From: Palaemon carinicauda
Taxonomy: Eukaryota; Arthropoda; Malacostraca; Decapoda; Palaemonidae
NCBI RefSeq assembly: GCF_036898095.1
Contig: NC_090746.1
Coordinates: 108,993,672-109,057,671 of the forward strand
Reading direction: 5' to 3'
Length of the DNA stretch: 64,000 nt
The translations under genes were made by a program, and so were the position numbers. Shown one piece after another: positions 11,960 through 23,895 of the stretch (its first letter is position 1; every line of letters starts with the position of its first letter). The notes beneath the pieces were generated by a model. The model did not search any database and was not told the origin of the DNA. It saw only the letters and a program-made list of their open reading frames with translations.

Positions 11960-12960
11960 GGGAGCGTACCAACAGTTACAATCGGAAATATCGCCAGGAC
12001 ATTCTTGTAACTATATCCTCAAAGATGCTAACCATCCTGAGAATAACATAAGAGGAGAGAAAGGCATCGTTGGCGACTCCATCTACCAGAGAGAGAGACT
12101 AACCATCTCGCTGGTAGTGTTAGGTGAAAGGGGAACTACACATAGACAAGGGTTGCAAACATCGAACTACCTGTCGTCTCACAGAAAAAGCTTTGTCAAA
12201 TAGAGGGGGGACAGGTAGAAGGTGACTCGTGTGCATGGAGTAAGCGCTTAGACTGATCGAATCTCCCGGTGTTAAGTGACATGGAGTTGTGACAAACAAC
12301 AGTCAAGGTCACCAACACTGACCGAGAACATCTGCCACCTAACTCCCAGAGGAGCTATTGCCAAGCGATGAAGAAGGCAGGCAGCAATTTGCTTGACAAC
12401 AATAGAGACTGGTTAAAACCCAAAGTTGTCAGCACAGACAATGAACTACCGTGTCATCAGACTCAATAAGGCACGGTCGCCAAAAGAAAGAGAGCATGGG
12501 AAGGGGACATCTGATTCCATTGGAATGAGTATGCGAACCAATCCATTGTTTCAGTGTTGGAAGACATGCAGGAATGCCACCCGTGACTCAAGTTGCCAAC
12601 ACCAACCACAGACTACCTGTCATTTGATTCATTAAGGCACTGTGTTCAACAGCCAAGAGGAGAGAGCGTACCAACAGTGTTAGGATCTGAACGGTTGCCA
12701 GGATATACCTGTAACTAAATCCTCAAGGGCGCCGAACAAAGAGGCACTAAAAGATGCCAAACCACTGCTCATAATGTCATAATAAGCAGAGGGAAAAGGC
12801 ATAGTTGGTAACTCAGTTTCCTGAAGAAAGACAAATTAGCTGGTTCAGTGTCAGACAAAAATGGGGGAAATATCACACCAACAGGCAGACTATCTATCAC
12901 CTTACAGAAGAAGGCGCAGTCGGCAAGAAAGCACTGTCAGCAAGAAGCCACCTCCAACAC
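11960..12960 (+). repeat. Ancient low-copy repeat block
   Basis: A segment near 11963-12150 and another near 12665-12850 share a diverged order of words: gcgtaccaacag, then ccagga followed by tgtaacta and atcctcaa, then aaaggcat followed by gttgg. The spacing is about 705 bp. Shorter related words occur between them. No coding potential is recognised. Confidence 0.5.
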
Positions 12961-13129
12961 TTTATGACAGGAACGTTCCTCATGAGAACCACCGTCGTAG
13001 CCCTGAGTCTAAGGCTGAGGGCTCCTGGACAAAATTTCTCTCTTAAAGATTTAAATCACATTCTAGATAAAAAGTCACAAGAGCCAACAAAGAGACTAAA
13101 AAGCGAAAAGGGTGATTAGGAACTTTGGC

Positions 13130-13640
13130 TACTCAATGTAAGAGAACGAGAGTTTCTCATTGGACAAGTAATCAATCCTTCTCTACTTACTTTGCTTAAA
13201 AAGGCTGTTTTCCTGGTCCTATCACTCATGGAAACTCTGTGTCTTGCTAGACCTAAAGATCTGTTTGTCACATACAGTCTTAAGTAAAGAGAATTGAGGC
13301 AGAATATTCCACACTATATCAATCCATGTATTGAAGCACTTAGAAAAGAAGAAAAGCTTCAGTTTCTTCTTGAAACCCTTCGGATGTCTAGCACGAGTTT
13401 GTTGCAAGACTTGGAGCTCCATATTTGAAAGCTCTAGAACATAAAGTGGATGAGACATCTTGGTTTATATTCTAAACATTGTGTAACTATTCTCGTGTCA
13501 ACACGATTGTTGATTGCACGGTAGATAGCAATTCTCTTTGATATTCCAATACGAGTCCTATGATGCAATGGTTGGAATTCCAAGAAATCTCGTCTAACCA
13601 CAGAAGCCCAATTTAATCAGCAAGGAATCTCTAATTAAAG
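13130..13640. other. Unassigned sequence, possible old element fragment
   Basis: A minus-strand open stretch at 13222-13458 has no motif I can name. Codon use and neighbouring repeats suggest a degraded element, but the sequence does not prove it. Confidence 0.25.
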
Positions 13641-13879
13641 CAGTGATAAAAAGCACCAGTGGAAACGTTCCAGAAATGCTGCACCTAAGCTGCGTGGAAA
13701 CATTCCAAGGCTACTCCCATCAGGAAGTAGATTCAACGTTTGAGACCAAGAGAAAGAACAGAAAACCAAAAGATAATCAGTTCTTCATCTTCAATGAAGG
13801 GCTGGCAAACCCTATTTCTTCTGATGGAAGAGAAAAGAATAAAAGGTTGAGATACTACTGCCAGAGAGTTATGGGGTCC

Positions 13880-14291
13880 TTTGACTGGCCAGACAATACT
13901 ACATTGGATCCTTCTCTATGGTTACAGTTCATTTTCCTTTTCCCTACACATACACTGAATAGTCTGGCCTATTCTTTACACATTCTCCTCTGCCCTCATA
14001 CACCGTATAACACTGAGATTACCAAACAATTCTTCTTCACCCAAGGGGTTAACTACTGCACTGTAATAGTTCGGTGGCCACTTTCTTCTTGGTAAGGTAG
14101 AAGAGACTCTTTAGCTATAGTAAGCAGCTCTTCTAGGAGAAAGACACCCCAAAATCAAACTAATGTTCTCTAGACTTGGGTAGTGCCATAGCCTCTGTAC
14201 CATGGTCTTCCACTGTCTTGGGTTAGACTTCTCTTGCTTGAAGGTACACTCGGGCACACTATTCTATCTTATTTCTCTTCTTCCTATTATT

Positions 14292-14336
<45 letters not shown>

Positions 14337-14337
14337 T
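13880..14337 (+). repeat. Dispersed repeat with (TAA)n tail; target of El2
   Basis: A segment at 14030-14290 ends in (TAA)n/(ATA)n at 14292-14336. A diverged copy lies on the other strand at about 61955-62150; both share wording around the tacccaag/cttgggta block and around tagtgccatagcctctgtacc, so it is a genuine repeat family. El2 begins inside or at the edge of the (TAA)n tail, and four more such units lie on the far side of El2 (20851-20864). Confidence 0.7.
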
Positions 14338-14338
14338 G

Positions 14339-14530
14339 ATATTTTAATTATAAAATACATTTTTGAATATACTTACCCTGTGAATATATAATAGCTGCAA
14401 CTCTGTTGCTCGACACACAAAAAACAGTAAAAACTCGCCAGCGATCACTATACAGGTTGCGGGTGTGCCCACCAGCGCCAACTGTCGGCCAGATACCATA
14501 CTCGATGTAAACAAAGACTCAATTTCTTCT
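14339..14530. repeat. El2 left terminal inverted repeat
   Basis: Positions 14382-14530 match the reverse complement of 20677-20829 with about three differences. Positions 14339-14390 are mirrored in the first half of the ICR (14579-14630), so the left end can also fold into a hairpin-like structure with a loop of about 190 bases. Confidence 0.9.
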
Positions 14531-14578
14531 CATCCCACTGCGTCTCTATTGGGGAGGAAGGGAGGGTCGTTTAATTTA

Positions 14579-14674
14579 TATATTCACCGGGTAAGTATAT
14601 TCAAAAATTTATTTTATAATTAAAATATCATTTTTAAATATTTAACTTAGCCGGTGAATATATAATAGCTGATT
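14579..14674. repeat. El2 internal complementary region (ICR)
   Basis: The first half is the reverse complement of the left outer end (14339-14390). The second half, from about 14631, is the reverse complement of the right outer end (about 20809-20850). Confidence 0.88.
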
Positions 14675-15071
14675 CACACCCAAGGAGGTGGGTAGAGACC
14701 AGTTAAATATGTTTACATCGTACAAGCTAAGAGTTTTTATTTCATTTTGAAAGTTATCAATATAACAAAAACAAAATAAATAGGTACCTGGTAAGGAAGT
14801 CGACTTAGACGATTACTCTGCCTTGTAAGTACGTCTTCCTTACGGAGCCTCGCGATCCTCTTAGGATGCTGACAGACCCCTAGGAGCTGAAGTATCAAGG
14901 GCTGCAACCCATACAACAGGACCTCATCAAACCCCTAATCTGGGCGCTCTCAAGAAATGACTTTGACCACCCGCCAAATCAACCAGGATGCGAAAGGCTT
15001 CTTAGCCTTCCGGACAACCCATAAAAACAACATTAAAAACATTTCAAGAGACAGATTAAAAGGATATGGAA

Positions 15072-17348
15072 TTAGGGAATTGTAGTGGTTGAGCCCTCAC
15101 CCACTACTGCACTCGCTGCTACGAATGGTCCCAGTGTGTAGCAGTTCTCGTAAAGAGACTGGACATCTTTCAAGTAAAATAACGCGAACACTGACTTGCT
15201 ACTCCAATAGGTTGCGTCCATTATACTTTGCAGAGATCTATTTTGCTTAAAGGCCACGGAAGTTGCTACAGCTCTAACTTCGTGCGTCTTAACCTTAAGC
15301 AAAGATCGGTCTTCCTCACTCAGATGTGAATGAGCTTCTCGTATTAACAATCTGATAAAGTATGACAAAGCATTCTTTGACATAGGCAAGGATGGTTTCT
15401 TAACTGAACACCATAAAGCTTCAGATTGGCCTCGTAAAGGTTTAGTACGATCTAAATAGAACTTAAGAGCTCTAACAGGGCATAAGACTCTTTCTAGTTC
15501 ATTGCCTACGATCTCCGATAAGCTGGGAATATCGAAAGATTTAGGCCAAGGCCGAGAAGGTAGCTCATTTTTGGCTAGAAAACCAAGTTGCAGCGAACAA
15601 GTAGCTTTTTCCGACGAAAATCCGATGTTCTTGCTGAAGGCATGAATCTCACTGACTCTTTTAGCCGAGGCTAAGCACACCAGGAAAAGAGTCTTAAGAG
15701 TAAGATTTTTCAGGGAGGCTGACTGTAAAGGCTCAAACCTGTCTGACATGAGGAATCTTAGTACCACGTCTAAATTCCACCCAGGAGTAGCCAAATGACG
15801 CTCCTTAGTGGTCTCAAAAGACTTAAGGAGGTCTTGCAGATCTTTATTGTTGGAAAAATCTAAGCCTCTATGCCGGAAGACCGATGCCAACATGCTTCTG
15901 TAGCCCTTGATAGTGGGAGCTGAAAGGGATCGTCCTTTTCTCAGGTACAAGAGAAAATCAGCTATTTGGGCTACAGAGGTACTGGTTGAGGATACAGAAA
16001 CTGACTTGCACCAGTCTCGGAAGACTTCCCACTTCGATTGGTAGACTCTAATGGTAGACGCTCTCCTTGCTCTAGCAATCGCACTGGCTGCCTCCTTCGA
16101 AAAGCCTCTAGCTCTCGAGAGTCTTTCGATAGTCTGAAGGCAGTCAGACGAAGAGCGTGGAGGCTTTGGTGTACCTTCTTTACGTGTGGCTGACGTAGAA
16201 GGTCTACTCTTAGAGGAAGACTTCTGGGAACGTCTACTAACCATCGAAGTACCTCGGTGAACCATTCTCTCGCGGGCCAGAGGGGAGCAACTAACGTCAA
16301 CCTTGTCCCTTCGTGAGAGGCGAACTTCTGCAGTACCTTGTTGACAATCTTGAATGGTGGGAATGCGTAGAGATCCAGATGTGACCAATCTAGGAGGAAG
16401 GCATCTATATGTATTGCTGCTGGGTCTGGGACTGGAGAGCAATAGATTGGAAGCCTCTTGGTCAGCGAGGTTGCAAAGAGATCTATGGTGGGTTGACCCC
16501 AAGTGGCCCAAAGTCTCTTGAACACATCCTTGTGGAGGGTCCATTCTGTTGGAATTACTTGCCCTTTCCGACTGAGACAATCTGCTAGGACGTTCAAGTC
16601 GCCCTGGATGAACCTCGTTACTAGGGAGATGCCTCGACCTTTTGACCAGATGAGCAGGTCCCTTGCGATCTCGTACAATGTCAGTGAGTGGGTACCTCCT
16701 TGTTTGGAGATGTACGCCAAGGCCGTGGTGTTGTCCGAGTTTACTTCCACCACTTTGCCTCGAAGGAGATACTCGAAGCTTTTCAAGGCCAGATGAACTG
16801 CCAACAGCTCCTTGCAGTTGATATGCATGCTCCTCTGACTCGAGTTCCACAGACCTGAGCATTCCCGACCGTCCAGCGTCGCGCCCCAGCCCAAGTCCGA
16901 TGCGTCCGAGAAGAGAACGTGGTTGGGTATCTGAACAGCCAGGAGAAGACCCTCTCTTAGGTTGATATTGTCCTTCCACCAAGTCAGACAAGACTTCATC
17001 TTTCCGGAAATCGGGATCGAGACCGCCTCTAGCGTCTTGTCCTTTTTCCAGTGAAAAGCCAGATGGAATTGGAGAGGACGGAGGTGTAGTCTTCCTAGAG
17101 ATACAAATTGCTCCAGGGATGACAGCGTCCCTACCAGACTCATCCACAGCCTGACTGAGCAGCGTTCTTTCTTCAGCATCTTCTGGATGGAGAGCAGGGC
17201 TTGATCTATTCTGGGGGCCGACGGAAAAGCCCGAAAAGCTTGACTGTGAATCTCCATCCCTAAATACAGAATAGTTTGGGATGGGACCAGCTGCGACTTT
17301 TCCAAATTGACTAGGAGTCCCAATTCCTTGGTCAGATCTAGAGTCCAC
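15072..17348 (-). CDS. El2 tyrosine recombinase (long open frame)
   Basis: The frame is 758 codons, but only the C-terminal part, about residue 395 onward, looks like a tyrosine recombinase. It has an N-terminal SAM-like core-binding region (STIRVYQSKWEVFRDWC, then TIKGYRSMLASVF) and a catalytic region with the Arg-His-Arg-Tyr set: Arg in SAKRVSEIH near 15655, HEVR at 15272-15283, and Tyr in LFYLKD near 15175. It would join the cDNA circle to the chromosome in the nucleus. The first 390 or so codons overlap the RT-RNase H gene in another frame and show no domain; the true start is probably internal, near 16200, or the protein is made by frameshift or re-initiation. Confidence 0.85.
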   Translation of the reverse strand: MDSRSDQGIGTPSQFGKVAAGPIPNYSVFRDGDSQSSFSGFSVGPQNRSSPALHPEDAEERTLLSQAVDESGRDAVIPGAICISRKTTPPSSPIPSGFSLEKGQDARGGLDPDFRKDEVLSDLVEGQYQPKRGSSPGCSDTQPRSLLGRIGLGLGRDAGRSGMLRSVELESEEHAYQLQGAVGSSSGLEKLRVSPSRQSGGSKLGQHHGLGVHLQTRRYPLTDIVRDRKGPAHLVKRSRHLPSNEVHPGRLERPSRLSQSERASNSNRMDPPQGCVQETLGHLGSTHHRSLCNLADQEASNLLLSSPRPSSNTYRCLPPRLVTSGSLRIPTIQDCQQGTAEVRLSRRDKVDVSCSPLARERMVHRGTSMVSRRSQKSSSKSRPSTSATRKEGTPKPPRSSSDCLQTIERLSRARGFSKEAASAIARARRASTIRVYQSKWEVFRDWCKSVSVSSTSTSVAQIADFLLYLRKGRSLSAPTIKGYRSMLASVFRHRGLDFSNNKDLQDLLKSFETTKERHLATPGWNLDVVLRFLMSDRFEPLQSASLKNLTLKTLFLVCLASAKRVSEIHAFSKNIGFSSEKATCSLQLGFLAKNELPSRPWPKSFDIPSLSEIVGNELERVLCPVRALKFYLDRTKPLRGQSEALWCSVKKPSLPMSKNALSYFIRLLIREAHSHLSEEDRSLLKVKTHEVRAVATSVAFKQNRSLQSIMDATYWSSKSVFALFYLKDVQSLYENCYTLGPFVAASAVVGEGSTTTIP

Positions 17349-18118
17349 TTGAGATCATTCAGACAGCGACGACTGGAAGAGGCTCTGAGAAGCCAGTCGT
17401 CCAAATAAAGGGAGGCTCGGATGTCCGATAAGTGGAGGAATTTGGCCACATTCCTCATCAGCCTCGTAAATACGAGAGGAGCTGTGCTTAGGCCAAAGCA
17501 CAGGGCCCGAAACTGGTAAACCACATCTTCGAAGACGAATCTCAGAAAAGGTTGGGAGTCTGAGTGAATGGGGATGTGGAAGTAGGCGTCCCTTAGGTCT
17601 AGCGAGACCATCCAGTCTTCCTTTCTGACCGCTGCTAAGACTGACTTTGTGGTCTCCATGGAAAACTTCGTCTTTATGACAAAGACATTCAGAGCACTGA
17701 CGTCTACCACCGGTCTCCAACCTCCTGTCTTCTTTGATACTAGGAAGAGACGGTTGTAAAACCCCGGTGATTGAAGGTCCGAGACTTTGACCACCGCTCC
17801 CTTCTCTAGCAAAAGAGACACTTCCAGTTTCAGGGCTTGTCTCTTTTCTTCCTCTCTGTACCTGGGAGAGAGATCGATGGGGGACGTCGCTAGAGGGGGT
17901 TTGCGTACAAAAGGGATTTTGTACCCATCTCTGAGTAACCTCACAGATTGTTGATCTGCGCCTCTCTTCTCCCAGGCTTGCCAGAAGTTCTTGAGTCTGG
18001 CTCCTACTGCTGTCTGAAGTTGCGGGCAGTCAGACTCTGCCCTTAGAGGACTTGGATCCTTTCCTCTTCCCTCGCTTCCCTTCGGCACGAGCACCTCCCC
18101 TGTTGGAGGCTCTGCCAC
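15971..18118 (-). CDS. El2 reverse transcriptase-RNase H
   Basis: A 715-codon frame. Residues about 90-250 hold the RT core: KTGGWRPVVDVSALN, VSLDLRDAYFHIPI, LCFGLSTAPLVFTRLM and the catalytic YLDDW at 17393-17407. Residues about 400-520 hold an RNase H domain with LFSDASDLGWGA, the INCKELLAVHLAL glutamate and the VNSDNTTALAYI aspartate. A following segment with PTIDLFATS and DAFLLDWS is typical of DIRS pol. It copies element RNA into DNA. The start is not certain: the frame opens upstream of the first RT motif and overlaps the gag frame by 89 bp. Confidence 0.9.
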   Translation of the reverse strand: MAEPPTGEVLVPKGSEGRGKDPSPLRAESDCPQLQTAVGARLKNFWQAWEKRGADQQSVRLLRDGYKIPFVRKPPLATSPIDLSPRYREEEKRQALKLEVSLLLEKGAVVKVSDLQSPGFYNRLFLVSKKTGGWRPVVDVSALNVFVIKTKFSMETTKSVLAAVRKEDWMVSLDLRDAYFHIPIHSDSQPFLRFVFEDVVYQFRALCFGLSTAPLVFTRLMRNVAKFLHLSDIRASLYLDDWLLRASSSRRCLNDLKWTLDLTKELGLLVNLEKSQLVPSQTILYLGMEIHSQAFRAFPSAPRIDQALLSIQKMLKKERCSVRLWMSLVGTLSSLEQFVSLGRLHLRPLQFHLAFHWKKDKTLEAVSIPISGKMKSCLTWWKDNINLREGLLLAVQIPNHVLFSDASDLGWGATLDGRECSGLWNSSQRSMHINCKELLAVHLALKSFEYLLRGKVVEVNSDNTTALAYISKQGGTHSLTLYEIARDLLIWSKGRGISLVTRFIQGDLNVLADCLSRKGQVIPTEWTLHKDVFKRLWATWGQPTIDLFATSLTKRLPIYCSPVPDPAAIHIDAFLLDWSHLDLYAFPPFKIVNKVLQKFASHEGTRLTLVAPLWPAREWFTEVLRWLVDVPRSLPLRVDLLRQPHVKKVHQSLHALRLTAFRLSKDSRELEAFRRRQPVRLLEQGERLPLESTNRSGKSSETGASQFLYPQPVPL

Positions 18119-19982
18119 GAAAGGGCGGAATAAAGCGAGACGCTGGAGTGTCTATCCTCGGTCTAGCAGACAAAGTAGGCAAAGGGGGAGCTTTGCGAGC
18201 CGAGGACGCAACTAGATCGTGGGTGTCCTTCTGAACTAAAGACAAGGCCATTTCCTTAACCAAGACTTCAGGAAACAGGCACTTGGAAAGGGGAGCAAAG
18301 AGTAGCTCAGATCTTTGGCATGGCGTCACTCCAGCAGACAGGAAAGAACATAGAGACTCTCGCTTCTTCAGGACTCCGGACGTGAATGAGGCGGCAAGCT
18401 CGTTGGAACCATCACGGACGGCCTTGTCCATGCAGGACATAATGAGCAAGGAAACATCCTTATCTGCAGAAGAGATTTTCCTGCTCAGGGCTCCTAAGCA
18501 CCAGTCTAGGAAGTTAAAGACTTCGAAAGCCCTAAATATACCTTTAAGAAGGTGGTCCAGGTCCGATGGTGACCAACAAATCTTCGAGCGTCTCATGGCA
18601 AGGCGGCGGGGAGAGTCTACAAGACTTGAGAAGTCGCCCTGGGCAGAGGCAGGAACTCCCAAGCCGAGAACTTCTCCCGTGGCATACCAGACGCTCGATC
18701 TAGACGAGAGTTTAGATGGGGGAAAGGCAAATGCTGTCTTTCCTAAACTCTTCTTGGTTTCTAACCAATCTCCCAACAGCCGCAAAGCTCTCTTGGATGA
18801 GCGAGAGAGAACGAGTTTAGTAAAGGCAGGTACGGTAGCAGGCACGCCTAATACAAACTCTGACGGCGGCGAACGCGGAGCCACAGAAACAAAGTGGTCA
18901 GGGAACAACTCCTTAAATACAGCCATGACTTTTCTAAAGTCCAAGGATGGTTGAGTTGCCTTAGGCTCATAAAGTTCTGAAGGTTGATCCTCTAGTGGTT
19001 CAGCAACGTCCTCATCTGATAGTTCCTCATCCGATAACTGATGAGGAAACGGCAAAGGAGTGGGCAACGTTTGACTTGCCGAGTCCGGTCGCACTGGTGC
19101 ATGCGCGACGGAGCCGGACGCAGCGTCATGGAACTGCTGCACAGTCTGGGAACTGTCAACAACCATGGGTGCGCGAGGACGCACAGCGTCCACCCGAGAC
19201 TGTTTAGACCGTCTGGGTTGTGCAGTCAACACCATACCGGGTTGCGGAGGTTGACGCACCGATTCAAAACAAGTCACCTCTGATGGTTGATGAACGTCCT
19301 GAACGTCAACAACCACCTCCGTGCGTCGCCTAACGTCAACGTGCGGCTGGCAACCCACACTGGGTCGCATCGGTGGAGGTACAACCCCAACTGGTAGACG
19401 CGAGAAAGCTACCTCAGCGTCAACAGGACGCACAACTGACCGCTTGGATGGTTGTTGGCGAGAAGGTTCAGCAGCAACCTTCTCCGCATTGAAGTCCTCC
19501 ATCAAGGACGCAAGCTTTGACTGCATGTCCTGCAGCAACACCCATTTAGGGTCTACGGCAGCAGGTGCGGCAACAGACGGGGTGAGCGACTGAGGCGGCA
19601 CAGCTTTGCCTCTCTTAGGCGGCGAGCAATCATCAGATGACGGCAACGAGTCCGAACTGACCCAGTGGCTACAACCGGGACGTTGGACTTGTCCTGAAGG
19701 GACCGACTTACGCTTCAAAGGTCGGGAGACCTTGGTCCAAGGTTTCTTACGAGAAACACCTTCGGACGACGAGGAAAAAAAAGGTCTCTCTCGTCTTACG
19801 TTGGTAGGGGCGATCTTGGGGAGATACGCCTGATACCATAGAGGGAACGTCTGTTCGCTGATCAAGGCCTCTCGAACCCATGAGTCGTACGACATTGCTT
19901 CTCCCCTGGGCTTGGGAGCTTGCAAGAGGTCCCGGACTAGGAGGACGACAGGCACGAACAGACGAACCCTCAAGCGCAACAC
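18030..19982 (-). CDS. El2 gag, distal frame
   Basis: A 650-codon frame. By alignment with El6 gag, the true gag sequence in this frame starts near 19785, after the run of eight T (19777-19784 as A on the plus strand); the residues before this point are probably not translated. The protein is rich in Ser, Pro, Gln and Val, with an acidic stretch near the middle (QLSDEELSDEDVAEPLED) and a conserved C-terminal segment that includes SSVWYATGEVLGLGVPAS, also found in El6 at 56300-56350. It ends in a basic GGARAEGKRGKRKG tail, consistent with nucleic-acid binding. Gag likely packages element RNA. Confidence 0.75.
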   Translation of the reverse strand: MLRLRVRLFVPVVLLVRDLLQAPKPRGEAMSYDSWVREALISEQTFPLWYQAYLPKIAPTNVRRERPFFSSSSEGVSRKKPWTKVSRPLKRKSVPSGQVQRPGCSHWVSSDSLPSSDDCSPPKRGKAVPPQSLTPSVAAPAAVDPKWVLLQDMQSKLASLMEDFNAEKVAAEPSRQQPSKRSVVRPVDAEVAFSRLPVGVVPPPMRPSVGCQPHVDVRRRTEVVVDVQDVHQPSEVTCFESVRQPPQPGMVLTAQPRRSKQSRVDAVRPRAPMVVDSSQTVQQFHDAASGSVAHAPVRPDSASQTLPTPLPFPHQLSDEELSDEDVAEPLEDQPSELYEPKATQPSLDFRKVMAVFKELFPDHFVSVAPRSPPSEFVLGVPATVPAFTKLVLSRSSKRALRLLGDWLETKKSLGKTAFAFPPSKLSSRSSVWYATGEVLGLGVPASAQGDFSSLVDSPRRLAMRRSKICWSPSDLDHLLKGIFRAFEVFNFLDWCLGALSRKISSADKDVSLLIMSCMDKAVRDGSNELAASFTSGVLKKRESLCSFLSAGVTPCQRSELLFAPLSKCLFPEVLVKEMALSLVQKDTHDLVASSARKAPPLPTLSARPRIDTPASRFIPPFRGRASNRGGARAEGKRGKRKGSKSSKGRV

Positions 19983-20499
19983 TGTTCACAACACTTTGAG
20001 AAACACTAGGCACTTTAACACTTTCCGCCGTGGTACTTTGGCACTTTAGTTCCTTTACGTCTGTCATGAGTTGATTGCGGTCACTTGCAAGGGCCTCAAC
20101 TCTCTCCCCCAAGGCATGGATAGCACGCATCATGTCTGCCATCGATGGTTCCTGAGTGCTAGGAGGGGGGTTAGGAACAACCACTACAGGGGAAGGATTA
20201 GGTTCAGGGGCATGTGGAGAGGAAAAATCTACCGACCTAGAAGAACTTCTCCTTACCCTATCTCTCTCTAGTCTGCGTGTATACTTCTCAAATTCGATAA
20301 AATCGAATTCCGAAAGGCCCACGCATTCCTCACACCGATCTTCCAATTGACAGGTTTTACCCCGACAATTGGAACAAACAGTGTGAGGGTCGAGAGAAGC
20401 CTTTGGAAGACGCCTATGACAGTCCCTAGCATTACATTTTCTGAACTTGGGAACTTGTGAAAGGTCAGCCATTTTGAATTGGTCAAGGGAAAATTCCAA
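19747..20499 (-). CDS. El2 gag, N-terminal frame with Cys-rich motif
   Basis: A 250-codon frame. Residues about 18-62 contain a Cys pattern: C then CHRRLPKASLDPH, then C-x2-C-RG-x2-C, then C-x2-C. The same DPH-x2-C-x2-CRG core occurs in El4, El5 and El6. A coiled-coil-like stretch follows (residues about 125-165, MADMMRAIHALGERVEAL and onward). The last 15 or so residues differ from El6, because the reading frame should change at the T8 run; before that the LDQRTDVPS box matches El6 exactly. An in-frame ATG near 20472 is an alternative start. Confidence 0.75.
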   Translation of the reverse strand: MEFSLDQFKMADLSQVPKFRKCNARDCHRRLPKASLDPHTVCSNCRGKTCQLEDRCEECVGLSEFDFIEFEKYTRRLERDRVRRSSSRSVDFSSPHAPEPNPSPVVVVPNPPPSTQEPSMADMMRAIHALGERVEALASDRNQLMTDVKELKCQSTTAESVKVPSVSQSVVNSVALEGSSVRACRPPSPGPLASSQAQGRSNVVRLMGSRGLDQRTDVPSMVSGVSPQDRPYQRKTRETFFFLVVRRCFS

Positions 20500-20676
20500 A
20501 AAACTATCTAAGTCATCAACAATTAATCCGATCCAAAAAAGAGTTCAAGGATTTATTTGAAGAAAAACACCTGTACTGCGAAAGCTCAAACCAAATTAAA
20601 GTACTTCACCAAATATGATGGGAAAAACTCCAGGTTTCAACAGCGAGTAAAGTACGTCTTGTCGACACGTCGACAG

Positions 20677-20852
20677 AGAAGAAATTGAGTCTTTGTTTAC
20701 ATCGAGTATGGTATCTGGCCGACAGTTGGCGCTGGTGGGCACACCCGCAACCTGTATAGCGATCGCTGGCGAGTTTTTACTGTTTTTTGTCTGTCAAGCA
20801 ACAGAGTTGCAGCTATTATATATTCACCGGCTAAGTTAAATATTTAAAAAAT
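20677..20852. repeat. El2 right terminal inverted repeat
   Basis: The inverted counterpart of 14382-14530. The outer edge after 20809 is mirrored in the second half of the El2 ICR. Confidence 0.9.
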
Positions 20853-21089
20853 AATAATAATAATGAAAACTCCTATCTAATGGTCTAAAGACTTTGTGAT
20901 TAAACAAAAGAAAACAGTCCTGTTTTCTTCCCCTCAGTCACCATCAGCTGACTTACTATCTTCTGAACAGATAAATTCAATCACAAACAAAAGCCCATAA
21001 AAAAGACTGCAACAGCTTTTCAAGAAAACAAAATGCAAAAGAAAAATAGATAAAAAAAGTAAAGAAAGACAATACACACAATCCCAATG

Positions 21090-21160
21090 TAGGATTGAAC
21101 TCCTGCCATGCTAATGCTATCGTTGTCAGAGTACCAGGGAGAGGCTACATTTCAATGTTT
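21090..21160 (-). repeat. Possible tRNA-derived SINE fragment
   Basis: On the minus strand this reads ctggtactctgacaacgata, then aggagttcaatcct, which resembles an RNA polymerase III B box (GGTTCAATCC type) downstream of an A-box-like stretch. It is short and unconfirmed; a full tRNA fold is not evident. Confidence 0.3.
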
Positions 21161-21379
21161 CTTACCATGGGAATGCATGTGCTTCACACAAGCACATTTG
21201 AATTCTTGTTTTCTCTAAACTGAGCTGAATACACGATTGTAATCGTGTATCCATGAAAGAGAAAAATACAAATCTAAAGCAAAATATATTCTCCCCAAAC
21301 AACTGAATTCTGAATCTCCGAGCCAAGTCATCCAAAACGTTTCGGGAATCCTAACAAGCAAACTTGGGATTTGGTGTAA

Positions 21380-23895
<2,516 letters not shown>

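Larger units (their letters stand above)
14338..20852 (-). mobile_element. El2: DIRS-like retrotransposon, best preserved copy
   Basis: A 6.5-kb element with terminal repeats (14382-14530 and 20677-20829) that differ at only about three positions, an ICR at 14579-14674, and long overlapping minus-strand frames for gag, RT-RNase H and tyrosine recombinase. Recombinase and RT catalytic motifs are intact. The only obvious defect is a frame change in gag at a run of eight T (minus strand). It is inserted into a (TAA)n array with no target-site duplication beyond the array itself, as expected for recombinase-driven integration of a circle. Confidence 0.92.

Noticed and set aside
15072..16200. Phage-type integrase suggesting bacterial or phage origin
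   Set aside because: The tyrosine recombinase lies in one element with RT-RNase H, terminal inverted repeats and an ICR, which is the DIRS retrotransposon arrangement.
18283..18954. Plus-strand 223-codon open frame opposite El2 gag
   Set aside because: Antisense shadow of the gag frame without any motif.
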